DNA of 64,000 bases, from contig NZ_CP029185.2 in NCBI RefSeq assembly GCF_003096015.2, positions 2,514,001-2,578,000 of the forward strand, written 5' to 3'. Under the pieces are notes generated by a model. That model saw only the letters and a program-made list of their open reading frames with translations, did no database searches and had not been told where the DNA came from. Position 1 is the stretch's first letter; each line of letters opens with the position of its first letter. Both the position numbers and the translations under genes were made by a program. Of this stretch, positions 27,292 through 36,552 are shown piece by piece. The stretch comes from Limnobaculum parvum. Lineage in GTDB: Bacteria > Pseudomonadota > Gammaproteobacteria > Enterobacterales > Enterobacteriaceae.

Positions 27292-28857
27292 ATGTCTGTT
27301 ATTCAAACCGAATTACCGCAAGGAAACGGAAGAGTTAGCCTGGGGAACGGCCTGAAGTGGTTAATCATTACGCTTTTTGCTTTGTTTGCATGCTATCTGG
27401 TTGTGCTGATGTATGCACAGGGTGAATATTTATTTGCCATCCTAACCCTGATATTGGTGGGTTTAGGCCTGTATGTGTTTGCTAGCTCACGAACTTATGC
27501 TTGGCGCTATGTGTATCCGGGGATGGCGGGAATGGGACTATTTGTGCTGTTTCCTTTAGCCTGTACCATCGCCATTGCTTTTACTAACTACAGCAGCGTC
27601 AATCAGCTAACCTTTGAACGCGCCCAATCGGTACTGTTACAAAACCAGTTTACTTCTGGACATGCCTATAACTTTTCCCTCTATTCGGAAGGTCAAAAAT
27701 GGCGTCTTTTTCTTAATGATACACAAAATGAGATGCTGCTTTCCGAAGCGTTTGATCTCAACGCGCTTCCGCCGACCCTAACCGTAGAAAAAATCACTGC
27801 GGCTCCAGCAGGAGAAGCCGCACCTTTGCGCGTAGTTATTCAAAACAACAAACAGCTTGGTACTCTGTCAGTTCAACTACCAGAAGAAAAAGTATTGCGC
27901 ATGAGTTCACTGCGCCAGTTTTCTGAAATTCAATCGTTGTATGTGCTCGCAGAAGACCAAAAGACCCTGCTAAACCAGCAAACCGGCGTTCGCTACCTAC
28001 CCAATGAAGAAACGGGATTTTATCAGGCTGTCAATGCCCAAGGTCAGTGGCAAAGCGAAGTGCTAAGCCCCGGTTTTACCGTTACCGTTGGCTGGAAAAA
28101 CTTCCTGACGGTGATGTTTGATGAAGGGATTCAAAAACCCTTTATCTCTATTTTTATCTGGACTATCGCTTTCTCTCTGCTGACCGTGATATTTACCGTG
28201 GCCGTGGGCATGATATTAGCCTGTGTTGTCCAGTGGGAGGCGCTGAAAGGCCGGGCCATTTATCGGGTGCTATTAATTCTGCCTTACGCCGTTCCCTCTT
28301 TTATCTCTATTCTGATCTTTAAAGGGCTGTTCAACCAAAGCTTTGGTGAGATCAATATGATGCTAGAAGCGCTATTTGGCATCAAACCAGCCTGGTTTAA
28401 CGATCCGGTGATGGCACGCAGCATGATCGTGATCGTTAATATCTGGCTGGGCTATCCCTACATGATGATTCTATGCATGGGGCTGTTGAAGACTATTCCC
28501 GATGATTTATATGAAGCCGCGGCGATGGATGGTGCAAATTTGTTCCAGAACTTTTTTCGTATCACCTTCCCGCTATTAATTAAACCGCTAACACCGCTGA
28601 TGATTGCCAGCTTCGCGTTTAACTTTAATAACTTTGTATTGATTCAGTTACTCACCAATGGCGGTCCCGATCGAATAGGTACCACTACACCGGCTGGTTA
28701 TACCGACTTATTGGTTAGCTTCACTTACCGTATGGCTTTCGAAGGCAGCGGCGGACAAAACTTTGGCTTGGCAGCGGCTATCGCCACCCTGATTTTCTTA
28801 CTGGTAGGCGCATTGGCGATTATCAATCTGAAAGCATCACGTATGAACTTTGATTAA
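27292..28857 (+). CDS. malF: MalF, maltose transporter permease
   Basis: The product has 521 residues (E. coli 514). It has N-terminal membrane helices (residues about 18-100), the large periplasmic P2 loop (about 110-275) that is special to MalF, then six further helices. The EAA loop that docks on MalK is visible as EAAAMDGANLFQNFFRITFP near residue 410. It forms the MalFGK2 importer in the inner membrane with MalG. AAAGGAG lies just upstream of the start. It is followed by malG after 14 bases. Confidence 0.98.
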   Translation: MSVIQTELPQGNGRVSLGNGLKWLIITLFALFACYLVVLMYAQGEYLFAILTLILVGLGLYVFASSRTYAWRYVYPGMAGMGLFVLFPLACTIAIAFTNYSSVNQLTFERAQSVLLQNQFTSGHAYNFSLYSEGQKWRLFLNDTQNEMLLSEAFDLNALPPTLTVEKITAAPAGEAAPLRVVIQNNKQLGTLSVQLPEEKVLRMSSLRQFSEIQSLYVLAEDQKTLLNQQTGVRYLPNEETGFYQAVNAQGQWQSEVLSPGFTVTVGWKNFLTVMFDEGIQKPFISIFIWTIAFSLLTVIFTVAVGMILACVVQWEALKGRAIYRVLLILPYAVPSFISILIFKGLFNQSFGEINMMLEALFGIKPAWFNDPVMARSMIVIVNIWLGYPYMMILCMGLLKTIPDDLYEAAAMDGANLFQNFFRITFPLLIKPLTPLMIASFAFNFNNFVLIQLLTNGGPDRIGTTTPAGYTDLLVSFTYRMAFEGSGGQNFGLAAAIATLIFLLVGALAIINLKASRMNFD

Positions 28858-28871
28858 GGAAGGATAACAAT

Positions 28872-29762
28872 ATGGCAATGGTTCAACCTAAATCTCAGCG
28901 ATTGCGTATCGGTCTTACCCATTTTCTGATGCTGTGTTTTATTGCACTGATCATGTTTCCGCTACTGATGGTTATCGCAATTTCTCTGCGCTCGGGTAAC
29001 TTTGCAACCGGCAGTTTAATCCCTGAACAGATATCTTGGGAACACTGGAAACTGGCGCTGGGGTTTAGCGTAACTGATGCCAGCGGTAAAGTGACGCCAC
29101 CGCCCTTCCCCGTTTTGCTGTGGTTATGGAACTCCGTCAAAATTGCGGTTATTACATCAATCGGCATCGTGGCCCTGTCAACCACCTGCGCTTATGCTTT
29201 TGCACGTATGCACTTTCGCGGTAAAAGTACTCTGCTAAAAAGTATGCTGATATTTCAGATGTTCCCAGCCGTACTCTCTTTAGTCGCGTTGTATGCATTG
29301 TTTGACCGTCTGGGACAATATGTTCCCATGCTGGGATTGAACACGCATGGTGGGGTGATATTTGCCTATCTGGGAGGAATCGCCCTGCACGTATGGACGA
29401 TTAAAGGTTATTTCGAAACGATTGATGGCAGCCTAGAAGAAGCGGCTGCATTAGATGGGGCCACGCCATGGCAGGCTTTCCGTTTGGTTCTGCTGCCGCT
29501 GTCGGTGCCCATTCTGGCAGTGGTATTTATCTTGTCGTTTATTGCTGCTATCACCGAAGTACCGGTAGCGTCATTGCTGTTACGCGATGTAAACAGCTAT
29601 ACGTTGGCAGTAGGCATGCAGCAATATCTCAACCCACAAAACTATTTGTGGGGAGATTTTGCCGCTGCCGCCGTGTTGTCCGCTATCCCAATTACCGTTG
29701 TCTTCCTGCTGGCCCAGCGCTGGTTAGTGAGTGGCCTCACGGCAGGCGGTGTAAAAGGATAG
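28872..29762 (+). CDS. malG: MalG, maltose transporter permease
   Basis: The product has 296 residues, the same as E. coli MalG, with six predicted helices. The EAA motif EEAAALDGATPWQAFRLVLL is near residue 192 and the C-terminal GLTAGGVKG tail, which reaches into the MalK interface, is conserved. It is the last gene of malEFG. AAGGATAACA lies upstream of the start. A terminator follows 43 bases after the stop. Confidence 0.98.
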   Translation: MAMVQPKSQRLRIGLTHFLMLCFIALIMFPLLMVIAISLRSGNFATGSLIPEQISWEHWKLALGFSVTDASGKVTPPPFPVLLWLWNSVKIAVITSIGIVALSTTCAYAFARMHFRGKSTLLKSMLIFQMFPAVLSLVALYALFDRLGQYVPMLGLNTHGGVIFAYLGGIALHVWTIKGYFETIDGSLEEAAALDGATPWQAFRLVLLPLSVPILAVVFILSFIAAITEVPVASLLLRDVNSYTLAVGMQQYLNPQNYLWGDFAAAAVLSAIPITVVFLLAQRWLVSGLTAGGVKG

Positions 29763-29805
29763 TGTTTTTAAGCTGCATCCCTCATTGTTGTCTTTGTATC
29801 ACTTC

Positions 29806-29830
29806 AGCGGTCTTTCTGGCCGCTTTTTTT
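29806..29830 (+). terminator. Rho-independent terminator of malEFG
   Basis: A 7-bp stem AGCGGTC / GGCCGCT with a 5-base loop is followed by a run of seven T. Confidence 0.9.
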
Positions 29831-30126
29831 ATTGATATTTGTGATGCGGTACGTTGAAACCATCAGCACGATACTGGTGATATTGCCAAACTGATTGAGC
29901 ACGCTGTAAACGGGTTTAATAAGTCACTTAATGAATCCAATCTCCTGTGCCTTACAAAACCCTCAGAAGGTGTTTCTGGCGCTATATTGGTGACTTAAGG
30001 AACGCAGGCTCTAATTCTATATCAGCGGCATAGAGATACTCGCTCACAGGAAATAATGAGCGCATAGAGAATCAACCGCTAAACCGTAGAGCAGCTAGGA
30101 ATGGAAAAATATTAATTTTTGGACAT
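29831..30126. other. Gap between malG and the tRNA operon, nothing recognised
   Basis: About 300 bases between two converging transcription units. No frame of useful length, RNA gene or repeat is evident. Confidence 0.4.
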
Positions 30127-30150
30127 AAAAAAAGATACCTTTCGGTATCT
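30127..30150 (-). terminator. Terminator of the tRNA operon
   Basis: On the minus strand AGATACC / GGTATCT form a 7-bp stem around a short loop, followed by a run of seven T. Confidence 0.85.
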
Positions 30151-30163
30151 GCAAACTTCAAGA

Positions 30164-30240
30164 TGGTGCACCCGAGAGGATTCGAACCTCTGACCGCTCG
30201 GTTCGTAGCCGAGTACTCTATCCAGCTGAGCTACGGGTGC
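30164..30240 (-). tRNA. argACG: tRNA-Arg (anticodon ACG), copy 3
   Basis: 77 nucleotides with encoded CCA. The acceptor GCACCCG pairs with CGGGTGC, the anticodon loop is CTACGAA and the T-loop TTCGAAT. ACG is expected to be edited to ICG and read CGU/CGC/CGA. It is the last of three identical copies in one operon, as in the E. coli argQZYV array upstream of csrA's neighbourhood. Confidence 0.98.
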
Positions 30241-30319
30241 TCTTTAATTCTTTAAAACAAATACTACAAGGCATTTGTTTTCATGACAAACGCTGTTATT
30301 AAAACAACAGAGTGAAGTA

Positions 30320-30396
30320 TGGTGCACCCGAGAGGATTCGAACCTCTGACCGCTCGGTTCGTAGCCGAGTACTCTATCCAGCTGAGCTACGGGTGC
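30320..30396 (-). tRNA. argACG: tRNA-Arg (anticodon ACG), copy 2
   Basis: 77 nucleotides, identical in sequence to the other two copies. The copies are spaced 156-157 bases apart and the spacers are themselves similar, so the array arose by tandem duplication of a tRNA-plus-spacer unit. Confidence 0.98.
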
Positions 30397-30476
30397 TCTT
30401 TAATTCTTTGAAACAGATACTACGACAACATCTGTTTTTGATACGAATGCCGTTACTATAACAGCACTGTAAAATA

Positions 30477-30553
30477 TGGTGCACCCGAGAGGATTCGAAC
30501 CTCTGACCGCTCGGTTCGTAGCCGAGTACTCTATCCAGCTGAGCTACGGGTGC
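30477..30553 (-). tRNA. argACG: tRNA-Arg (anticodon ACG), copy 1
   Basis: 77 nucleotides with encoded CCA, identical to the other copies. It is transcribed directly after the tRNA-Ser gene, 21 bases downstream. Confidence 0.98.
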
Positions 30554-30574
30554 AGATTATAACAGCGTAGTAAA

Positions 30575-30667
30575 TGGCGGTGAGGGAGGGATTCGAACCC
30601 TCGATGCAGCTTTTGACCGCATACTCCCTTAGCAGGGGAGCGCCTTCAGCCTCTCGGCCACCTCACC
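30575..30667 (-). tRNA. serV: tRNA-Ser (anticodon GCT)
   Basis: 93 nucleotides with encoded CCA and the long variable arm of class II tRNAs. The anticodon loop reads CTGCTAA within a CTCCC/GGGAG stem. It reads AGC/AGU codons. It is the promoter-proximal gene of the serV-arg operon, the same order as in E. coli. Confidence 0.98.
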
Positions 30668-30729
30668 GTGTTCTTACTATCTGCAGGTTGCTAAACATTT
30701 AAAATGTTTATTAACACTGCGTGGCGCAC

Positions 30730-30757
30730 ATATTACTTTCCCGAACTTATAAGTCAA
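30730..30757 (-). promoter_or_regulatory. Promoter of the serV-arg tRNA operon
   Basis: On the minus strand, -35 TTGACT (30752-30757), a 16-bp spacer and -10 TAATAT (30730-30735) are followed by the GC-rich discriminator GTGCGCC. This is the layout of stable-RNA promoters under stringent control. Confidence 0.8.
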
Positions 30758-30912
30758 ATACTTTTTCGTTCATTAGGTTCGTTTGTGCACTAAGCAAACA
30801 ACACGAACACTTTGTCAGCAAAAAATCGTGCTTTTGTGGCTAAACCTGGGAATAAAACAAGGGTATAAATAAGACGTAATAACAAAAAAAATTGGCGTAT
30901 TGCGCAAAAAAC

Positions 30913-30951
30913 AACGCGCCTTACTTTCTATAACTGCAAGTAAAGCGCGTT
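30913..30951 (-). terminator. Terminator of csrA
   Basis: Just after the csrA stop, AACGCGC plus TTACTT pair with AAGTAA plus GCGCGTT around one mismatch. On the minus strand the stem is followed by GTTTTTTG. Confidence 0.75.
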
Positions 30952-30957
30952 AATGGA

Positions 30958-31143
30958 TTAAAAAGTCGATTGCTGTGACTTTTCAGCCTGAATTCGCTGG
31001 TAAATCTCTTCACGGTGAACAGATACTTCTTTCGGCGCATTAACACCAATACGAACTTGATTACCTTTTACGCCCAGAACAGTAACAGTTACTTCATCAC
31101 CGATCATCAGCGTCTCACCAACTCGACGAGTTAGAATAAGCAT
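30958..31143 (-). CDS. csrA: CsrA, global post-transcriptional regulator
   Basis: The product has 61 residues, the usual CsrA length. The sequence MLILTRRVGETLMIGDEVTV and VHREEIYQRIQAEK is almost unchanged from E. coli. It binds GGA motifs in mRNA leaders and represses or stabilises transcripts for carbon storage, motility and biofilm. The RNA-binding residues L4, R6 and R44 are present. An AAGGAGC-type ribosome site lies upstream. It is separated from alaS by 278 bases with its own terminator. Confidence 0.99.
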   Translation of the reverse strand: MLILTRRVGETLMIGDEVTVTVLGVKGNQVRIGVNAPKEVSVHREEIYQRIQAEKSQQSTF

Positions 31144-31360
31144 TCTTTGCTCCTTGACAGATTAAACAACCATTGCATCTCTTTGTGCATCCTGCCCATT
31201 ATCCATGATATGTCCTAAGAACGTAAGCTATAAATCCGGTAGATTCACTAGCATCACGGTATTCATTCAGCCAATAATCAAGATAAGAACACGCATACGC
31301 CTAAGTTTAGCTAATTTTTGTAATTTTGTACTAAATTGTTTCAACTAAAAATATCAGACA

Positions 31361-31412
31361 ATTCCGCAGGTTCTAATATGATAAAGCGCGTAATCATACA
31401 AACCTGCGGAAT
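31361..31412 (-). terminator. Hairpin after alaS
   Basis: A 12-bp perfect stem ATTCCGCAGGTT / AACCTGCGGAAT with a 28-base loop starts 10 bases after the alaS stop. The following T-run is weak, so termination strength is uncertain. Confidence 0.55.
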
Positions 31413-31421
31413 CTCCTATTT

Positions 31422-34049
31422 CTATAGTTTAGCCGCAACCCAATTTTCGACCGTTGCCAGTGCAGCCGGTAATGCTGCCACATCGGTACCGCCCGCCTGA
31501 GCCATATCAGGACGACCGCCACCTTTACCACCCACTAACTCCGCAACAGGGCTAATCAGGTCACCAGCTTTTACGCGATCAACCAGATCTTTGGTAACGC
31601 CAGCAATTAAACTAACTTTATCATCATGTACCGTTGCCAATACGATGATACCGGAGCCCAGTTGATTCTTAATATCATCAACCATGGTGCGCAGCATTTT
31701 TGGCTCAACGTTTTGCAGATTGCTAACCAGCAGCTTAACCCCTTTCACGTCTACCGCTTTGCTGACCAACGATGAGCTTTCCTGAGCGGCCAGTTGATCT
31801 TTTAACTGTTGAAGCTCTTTCTCAACGCCTTTGGCGTGTTCTAGCAGGCTTTTCACTTTCTCAATCAAGCTGTTGCTGTCACCTTTGACCAATGACGCAA
31901 CTTCGCTCAGTACGTCACTTTGCTGATGCATGGAAACTATCGCGTTTTCACCGGTGACGGCTTCAATACGGCGCACACCAGCAGCAATACCTGATTCCGA
32001 CGTGATACGGAACAAGCCAATATTACCGGTCGCTTCGGTATGAGTACCACCGCATAGTTCAGTTGAGAAATCGCCCATCGAGAGTACGCGAACTTTGTCA
32101 TCGTACTTCTCGCCAAAAAGCGCCATTGCGCCTTTGGCTCGCGCATCGTCCAAATCCATGATATTGGTTTCTACCTGCAAGTTACGGCGAATTTGTTGAT
32201 TGACTAAATCTTCAACAGCACGAACCTGTTCAGGTTTCATCGCTTCAGGATGGGAGAAATCAAAACGCAGATAGTTGTCATTAACCAGAGAACCTTTCTG
32301 TGCAACATGCTCACCTAAAATCTGACGCAATGCAGCATGCAGTAAGTGGGTTGCCGAGTGGTTCAGGCGAATACGTCCACGACGTACCACATCGACCAGA
32401 GCATCAACACTATCACCCACTTTCAGTTCGCCCTGAATCAAGCGACCAACGTGACCCGTTGCCTGACCATATTTTTGTGTGTCCAGCACGTCAAACGTGC
32501 TATTGGCAGACTTCAGTATACCCTGATCGCCAACCTGACCACCTGACTCGCCGTAGAATGGTGTACTGTCCAGCACCACTACCGCTTCCTGACCGCTCTT
32601 AATCTCTTTAACTTCATTACCAGCAACAAATAGAGCAATAACTTTTGATGACTGTTCCAGACGCTCATAGCCGCTAAAACAAGTTTCACCGTTGACGCGA
32701 ATTAATTTACTGTAGTCAGCACTAAAACCGCTAGATTCACGAGCACGGCGACGCTGCTCTTCCATCGCCTTTTCAAAACCGACTTCATCAACTTTAATAT
32801 TGCGCTCACGGCAAACGTCAGCAGTTAAATCCAGCGGGAAACCAAAGGTATCGTACAGGCGGAATGCGGTTTCACCCGCCAACGTATCCCCCGTTAATTT
32901 GCTCAGTTCATCATCCAGCAGCGTTAAACCACGCTCCAGAGTACGGGCAAACTGCTCTTCTTCCGTTTTCAGCGTTTGTTCAACCATCGCCTGCTGGCGG
33001 CGCAGCTCATCAGCAGCGCTACCCATAACGCTAATTAACGGCGCCACTAACTTATAGAAGAACGTTTCCGTCGCGCCCAGCATGTGCCCATGACGTACCG
33101 CACGGCGAATAATACGGCGTAATACGTAGCCACGGCCTTCATTGGATGGCATAACGCCATCAGAAATCAGGAAAGCACAAGAGCGAATATGATCGGCAAT
33201 AACCCGTAAAGACTTACTGCTCAAGTCAGTGGCTTTCGTGGTTTTAACCGCAGCATCAATCAGGGTGCGGAATAGATCGATATCGTAGTTAGAGTTGACA
33301 TGCTGTAGAACCGCCGTAATGCGCTCTAAGCCCATACCGGTATCAACAGAAGGCTTCGGCAATGGCAGCATAGTTCCGTCGGTTTGACGGTTGAACTGCA
33401 TAAATACGATATTCCAGATCTCAATATAACGGTCGCCATCTTCTTCTGGTGAACCCGGCGGGCCACCCCAGATGTGATCGCCATGGTCAAAAAAGATCTC
33501 AGTACATGGACCGCAAGGACCGGTATCACCCATCTGCCAGAAGTTATCTGATGCGTAAGCGCCACCTTTGTTATCACCAATACGGATGATTCTTTCACGA
33601 GGAATGCCGATCTCTTTTTCCCAGATTTCGTAAGCTTCGTCGTCCGTCGCATACACGGTCACCCACAGCTTTTCTTTCGGCAGGTTAAACCATTGAGCGC
33701 CGGTAAGTAGCTCCCAGGCGAAATTGATAGCGTCGTGCTTAAAGTAATCACCAAAACTAAAGTTACCCAGCATTTCAAAGAAGGTGTGGTGACGGGCGGT
33801 ATAACCTACGTTTTCTAAGTCATTATGTTTACCACCGGCACGGACACAACGCTGAGAAGTCGTTGCCCGAGTATAGGCACGCTTATCCAGCCCAAGAAAT
33901 ACATCTTTAAACTGGTTCATTCCTGCGTTAGTAAACAGAAGAGTAGGATCGTTATGCGGCACTAAAGAGCTGCTGTCGACAACCTGGTGCCCTTTACTAT
34001 TAAAGAAATCGAGAAACGCTTGACGGATCTCAGCGGTGCTCTTGCTCAT
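31422..34049 (-). CDS. alaS: Alanyl-tRNA synthetase
   Basis: The product has 875 residues (E. coli 876). A class II catalytic domain comes first (LFTNAGMNQFKDVFLG near residue 35; ERCVRAGGKHNDLENVG near 70). The editing domain has HSATHLLHAALRQ near residue 566 and CGGTHTEATG near 665. The C-terminal C-Ala region ends in a Gly-rich stretch, GGKGGGRPDMAQAGG. It charges tRNA-Ala and clears misacylated Ser/Gly. It sits between recX and csrA, the conserved enterobacterial order. Confidence 0.99.
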   Translation of the reverse strand: MSKSTAEIRQAFLDFFNSKGHQVVDSSSLVPHNDPTLLFTNAGMNQFKDVFLGLDKRAYTRATTSQRCVRAGGKHNDLENVGYTARHHTFFEMLGNFSFGDYFKHDAINFAWELLTGAQWFNLPKEKLWVTVYATDDEAYEIWEKEIGIPRERIIRIGDNKGGAYASDNFWQMGDTGPCGPCTEIFFDHGDHIWGGPPGSPEEDGDRYIEIWNIVFMQFNRQTDGTMLPLPKPSVDTGMGLERITAVLQHVNSNYDIDLFRTLIDAAVKTTKATDLSSKSLRVIADHIRSCAFLISDGVMPSNEGRGYVLRRIIRRAVRHGHMLGATETFFYKLVAPLISVMGSAADELRRQQAMVEQTLKTEEEQFARTLERGLTLLDDELSKLTGDTLAGETAFRLYDTFGFPLDLTADVCRERNIKVDEVGFEKAMEEQRRRARESSGFSADYSKLIRVNGETCFSGYERLEQSSKVIALFVAGNEVKEIKSGQEAVVVLDSTPFYGESGGQVGDQGILKSANSTFDVLDTQKYGQATGHVGRLIQGELKVGDSVDALVDVVRRGRIRLNHSATHLLHAALRQILGEHVAQKGSLVNDNYLRFDFSHPEAMKPEQVRAVEDLVNQQIRRNLQVETNIMDLDDARAKGAMALFGEKYDDKVRVLSMGDFSTELCGGTHTEATGNIGLFRITSESGIAAGVRRIEAVTGENAIVSMHQQSDVLSEVASLVKGDSNSLIEKVKSLLEHAKGVEKELQQLKDQLAAQESSSLVSKAVDVKGVKLLVSNLQNVEPKMLRTMVDDIKNQLGSGIIVLATVHDDKVSLIAGVTKDLVDRVKAGDLISPVAELVGGKGGGRPDMAQAGGTDVAALPAALATVENWVAAKL

Positions 34050-34188
34050 ATAATTTCCAATATCTGGCTAAAATGAAGGCGATTCGTAAGTTAAGCACGA
34101 AAAATCAGAAGTAAACGTCTTATTTACGAATTAAAAGTAGCAATAAGATAAAATTTCTTTGATGGGAAGTAAATCCGCAGAGGATTTA

Positions 34189-34656
34189 TTATTCAGAATC
34201 GCTGAAAACTAATTGAATTTCGTCCTGAGCAAAGCCGCGATAAGCCAGATAACGCTGTATTTTTGAGCGTTCTTTCCAATCCGTTGGGATATCATGACCA
34301 AAACGCTGGGCCGCAACTTTTTTTGCTTTCTCATACCAATCAATACCGCACTCTTGCATTGCTTGGGAAATATCATCCCGGTCGATACCCTTCTGCTGCA
34401 ATTCCGACTGAATACGCTGACGGCCGTAACCTTTATGGCTGCGGCTGATAATAAACTTACGGGAGTATTCTGCATCGTTAAGCCAGTTGTACTGGTGACA
34501 ATACTCAATGGCCTGATCGATGGATTCTTTGGAGATGGGATCTTTTTCTGCGGTGCGATCGAAAAAAGAATGCGCCGCAAGTTTACGGCGCATCTCTTGT
34601 TCACTATAGTCACGCTGGGCTAATAACCGCATTACTCGTGGTAATAGTGATTTCAT
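34189..34656 (-). CDS. recX: RecX, RecA regulator
   Basis: The product has 155 residues (E. coli 166), with tandem three-helix RecX repeats (RDYSEQEMRRKLAAHSF; YGRQRIQSELQQKGI; QRYLAYRGFAQDEIQLVF). It caps RecA filaments and restrains recombinase and coprotease activity. It lies 39 bases after recA on the same strand, so it is probably co-transcribed by readthrough and SOS-induced from the LexA box upstream of recA. Confidence 0.95.
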   Translation of the reverse strand: MKSLLPRVMRLLAQRDYSEQEMRRKLAAHSFFDRTAEKDPISKESIDQAIEYCHQYNWLNDAEYSRKFIISRSHKGYGRQRIQSELQQKGIDRDDISQAMQECGIDWYEKAKKVAAQRFGHDIPTDWKERSKIQRYLAYRGFAQDEIQLVFSDSE

Positions 34657-34695
34657 AACTAATCAACTCGTTACAACTTAAACTTACAGTTGAAA

Positions 34696-35754
34696 TTAAA
34701 ACTCTTCGCCTTCTGGCAGCTCTGCATCATCTTCTTCAACATCAGACACTGCTGGCACAAACGGGTTGGTAGTCAGCAATAATTCACGCAGGCGTTTTTC
34801 CAGATCGTTAGAAATTGCCGGGTTTTCCTGCAAGAATTTCATTGAATTGGCTTTGCCCTGACCAATTTTGTCACCGTTATAGGCATACCATGCGCCAGAT
34901 TTATCTACCAGCTTATGTTTAACCCCCAGATCGATCAGTTCGCTCTCTTTAGAGATACCGCTGCCGTACAGAATTTGGAAGTCTGCCTGACGGAATGGTG
35001 CAGATATCTTATTCTTCACCACTTTAACGCGCGTTTCGTTACCAACCACTTCTTCCCCATCTTTAATCGCACCTACACGGCGAATATCCAGACGGACAGA
35101 AGCGTAGAACTTCAGTGCGTTACCACCGGTAGTGGTTTCAGGGTTACCAAACATCACGCCAATCTTCATACGGATCTGGTTAATAAAAATCACCAGACAT
35201 TTTGCGTTCTTGATATTACCGGTTAACTTACGCAGTGCCTGAGACATTAAACGTGCCTGCAGACCAACGTGAGAGTCTCCCATTTCGCCTTCAATTTCAG
35301 CTTTTGGTGTTAACGCGGCAACGGAGTCAATGATGATAACGTCAACAGCACCAGAACGAACTAACGCGTCACAAATCTCCAACGCCTGCTCACCGGTATC
35401 CGGTTGAGAGATCAATAAATCATCAACCTGTACACCCAGTTTGGCGGCGTAAATTGGGTCCAGAGCATGTTCTGCATCGATAAAGGCACAGGTTTTGCCT
35501 TCTCTTTGTGCCTGCGCGATCACCGACAGCGTCAGCGTGGTTTTACCTGAAGATTCTGGCCCGAAGATTTCAACTACGCGCCCCATCGGTAAACCACCAA
35601 TTCCTAACGCAACGTCCAGACTCAGTGAACCGGTAGAAACAGACTCAACATCAAGAGATTGAGTGTCACCCAAACGCATGATTGAACCTTTACCAAACTG
35701 CTTTTCAATCTGTCCTAATGCGGCGGCAAGCGCTCTTTGTTTGTTGTCGTCCAT
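34696..35754 (-). CDS. recA: RecA recombinase
   Basis: The product has 352 residues (E. coli 353). Walker A GPESSGKTT is at residues 65-73, and VDVIIIDSVAALTPKAE and the loop-2 region ETTTGGNALKFYASVRLDIR are conserved. The C-terminal tail is acidic (SDVEEDDAELPEGEEF), which tunes DNA binding. It forms filaments for strand exchange and for LexA self-cleavage. A near-perfect SOS box lies about 75 bases upstream of the start. Confidence 0.99.
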   Translation of the reverse strand: MDDNKQRALAAALGQIEKQFGKGSIMRLGDTQSLDVESVSTGSLSLDVALGIGGLPMGRVVEIFGPESSGKTTLTLSVIAQAQREGKTCAFIDAEHALDPIYAAKLGVQVDDLLISQPDTGEQALEICDALVRSGAVDVIIIDSVAALTPKAEIEGEMGDSHVGLQARLMSQALRKLTGNIKNAKCLVIFINQIRMKIGVMFGNPETTTGGNALKFYASVRLDIRRVGAIKDGEEVVGNETRVKVVKNKISAPFRQADFQILYGSGISKESELIDLGVKHKLVDKSGAWYAYNGDKIGQGKANSMKFLQENPAISNDLEKRLRELLLTTNPFVPAVSDVEEDDAELPEGEEF

Positions 35755-35828
35755 TATGCGGCTCCGTAGTTATCAAATGTGGTCATAAAGTTATATGAGA
35801 CTTTATTTCTAAAGCGATGAAGTGATTA

Positions 35829-35848
35829 TACTGTATAATCATACAGTA
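35829..35848. promoter_or_regulatory. LexA (SOS) box of recA
   Basis: TACTGTATAATCATACAGTA has perfect CTGT-N8-ACAG halves in a 20-bp palindrome. It lies between recA and pncC, about 75 bases upstream of the recA start. Confidence 0.95.
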
Positions 35849-35859
35849 TCAAGTCAGTT

Positions 35860-36345
35860 TTAAATAAATTTTTCCAGCACGACCGTCAAGGCATATTCTA
35901 CCGCCTGTTGACGGACCTGATGGCGGTTGCCATTAAAGCGCCTTTTACGGGCAATCACTACCCCATCACGATTCGCCCAGCCAAACCAAACGGTACCTAC
36001 AGGCTTTTCAGCACTCCCCCCATCCGGCCCGGCAATACCGCTAACTGAAATAGCAATATCTGCACGAGCGGCCTTCAGTGCACCGGTAGCCATTTCTCTC
36101 ACCGTTTGTTCACTAACCGCGCCCCACCGAGAAAGCGTCTGTTGGTTAACGCCTAGTAGTTGCTGTTTAGCCTGGTTACTGTAAGTGACAAAACCACGAT
36201 CGAAGTAGGCTGAACTCCCGGCAATCTCAGTAAAATAAGCCGCAATCAAACCACCGGTGCAAGACTCAGCACAAGTGATCCACTGACCTGTCGCAACAAG
36301 GCGTTGGCCTATCTGCTGACTCAACGTACAGATTCTGGTGTCCAA
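35860..36345 (-). CDS. pncC: Nicotinamide-nucleotide amidase
   Basis: The product has 161 residues and is the stand-alone CinA C-terminal domain (formerly ygaD). It deamidates NMN to nicotinate mononucleotide for pyridine-nucleotide salvage. Family motifs are CAESCTGGLIAAYFT near residue 24, YFDRGFVTYSNQAK near 47 and SGIAGPDGG near 105. It lies upstream of recA as in E. coli. A GCCTGAGA / TCTCAGGC hairpin at 36383-36405 lies just upstream of its start. Confidence 0.96.
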   Translation of the reverse strand: MDTRICTLSQQIGQRLVATGQWITCAESCTGGLIAAYFTEIAGSSAYFDRGFVTYSNQAKQQLLGVNQQTLSRWGAVSEQTVREMATGALKAARADIAISVSGIAGPDGGSAEKPVGTVWFGWANRDGVVIARKRRFNGNRHQVRQQAVEYALTVVLEKFI

Positions 36346-36509
36346 TATTGATACTCCCTTGCGGTGGGCTGCTCATCTCAAGGCCTGAGAACGCCTGTCT
36401 CAGGCTTTGTTCGCCGTTAAGAATATTACCATATCTGAACAACTACCAGAGAATCAAACCTGCGAGTGCCGATATGCAAAACGTCTTCCAATTTTTCTCT
36501 AAATATTAA

Positions 36510-36535
36510 AAAAGGAGCACATCTGTGCTCCTTTT
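36510..36535 (-). terminator. Terminator of mltB
   Basis: AAAAGGAGCACA pairs perfectly with TGTGCTCCTTTT around a 2-base loop, followed on the minus strand by further T (TTTTTAATATT). Confidence 0.9.
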
Positions 36536-36552
36536 CTGCTAATAATCATCCA

